In this document: positions 5,312-5,480 of the stretch, piece by piece | How positions within the stretch are numbered: the first letter of the stretch is position 1 | How the letters are laid out: each line of letters opens with the position of its first letter | DNA from: Bacillota bacterium | GTDB taxonomy: Bacteria > Bacillota_C > Negativicutes > CTSoil-072 | Direction: 5' to 3' | NCBI GenBank assembly: GCA_017861495.1 | Contig: JAGFXW010000293.1 | Location: 1-5,480 of the forward strand | Length of the DNA stretch: 5,480 nt | The notes under the pieces: generated by a model | Databases searched by the model: none | What the model saw: only the letters and a program-made list of their open reading frames with translations | What the model was told of the DNA's origin: nothing | Translations under genes and position numbers: made by a program

Positions 5312-5480
5312 TTGGCCTTAGTTAGTATGCGGGAGATACTTGAAGATGCGCGTCAACGCAAATATGCTGTTGGGGGGTTTAATGTATTCAATTTTGAAAC
5401 GCTAGGGGCTGTTGGTGAAGTTGGAGAGGAGTTGAAGGCGCCAATTGTTCTTGGGGTTGCGGAACGGTTGTTTAAGTTTG
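5312..5480 (+). CDS. Class II (ketose-bisphosphate) aldolase, N-terminal part, cut by window end
   Basis: The first 56 codons encode MALVSMREILEDARQRKYAV followed by GGFNVFNFET and KAPIVLGVAERLFKF. This is the typical first strand-helix unit of class II fructose- or tagatose-bisphosphate aldolases, zinc enzymes that split ketose 1,6-bisphosphates into dihydroxyacetone phosphate and glyceraldehyde 3-phosphate. The zinc-binding histidines and substrate loop lie beyond the window, so fba-type and gatY/kbaY-type specificity cannot be separated. The start is TTG 5312 with GGAGGAG 5298-5304 seven bases upstream; the in-frame ATG at 5327 lacks a ribosome site and would cut off the conserved first residues. 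Confidence 0.85.
   Translation, partial: MALVSMREILEDARQRKYAVGGFNVFNFETLGAVGEVGEELKAPIVLGVAERLFKF

Overview
The window looks like chromosomal DNA of an anaerobic Gram-positive-type bacterium (Bacillota). Four things point there: a threonine-class T-box leader, an L20-type leader in front of infC-rpmI-rplT, strong AGGAGG-like ribosome binding sites with several non-AUG starts, and a gene for the [FeFe]-hydrogenase maturase HydE. A clostridial or Negativicutes-type anaerobe would fit, but the sequence alone does not fix the genus. All genes read on the + strand.

Layout. Positions 1-136 hold no recognisable gene, only a perfect GC-rich hairpin without a U-tract. hydE (137-1177) is followed 15 bases later by a small GRAM/PH-like protein gene (1193-1528). 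A near-consensus sigma-A promoter (1551-1579) then drives a Thr T-box riboswitch (about 1605-1846) and thrS (1870-3815). A second promoter (3812-3840) overlaps the thrS stop and drives an L20-type attenuator leader, then infC with an ATT start (4011-4529), rpmI (4545-4742) and rplT (4775-5134). A rho-independent terminator closes this operon. A second, much longer hairpin follows, and the window ends in the first 56 codons of a class II (ketose-bisphosphate) aldolase gene with a TTG start (5312 onward).

The genes fall into a translation block (threonyl-tRNA synthetase, IF3, L35, L20), each unit with its own RNA-based feedback (uncharged tRNA-Thr for thrS, free L20 for infC-rpmI-rplT), flanked by an H2-metabolism gene and a glycolytic-type aldolase.

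The most striking observation is in thrS. A 23-bp segment is present twice in perfect tandem (3110-3132 and 3133-3155). The extra copy shifts the frame and puts a TGA directly at the junction, splitting an otherwise canonical 640-residue enzyme between class II motifs 2 and 3. Removing one copy restores a perfect reading frame. This is either a recent loss-of-function or reversible slippage mutation in a normally essential gene, or a sequencing/assembly artefact. I saw no convincing undescribed system; the other findings are regulatory details that merit checking.
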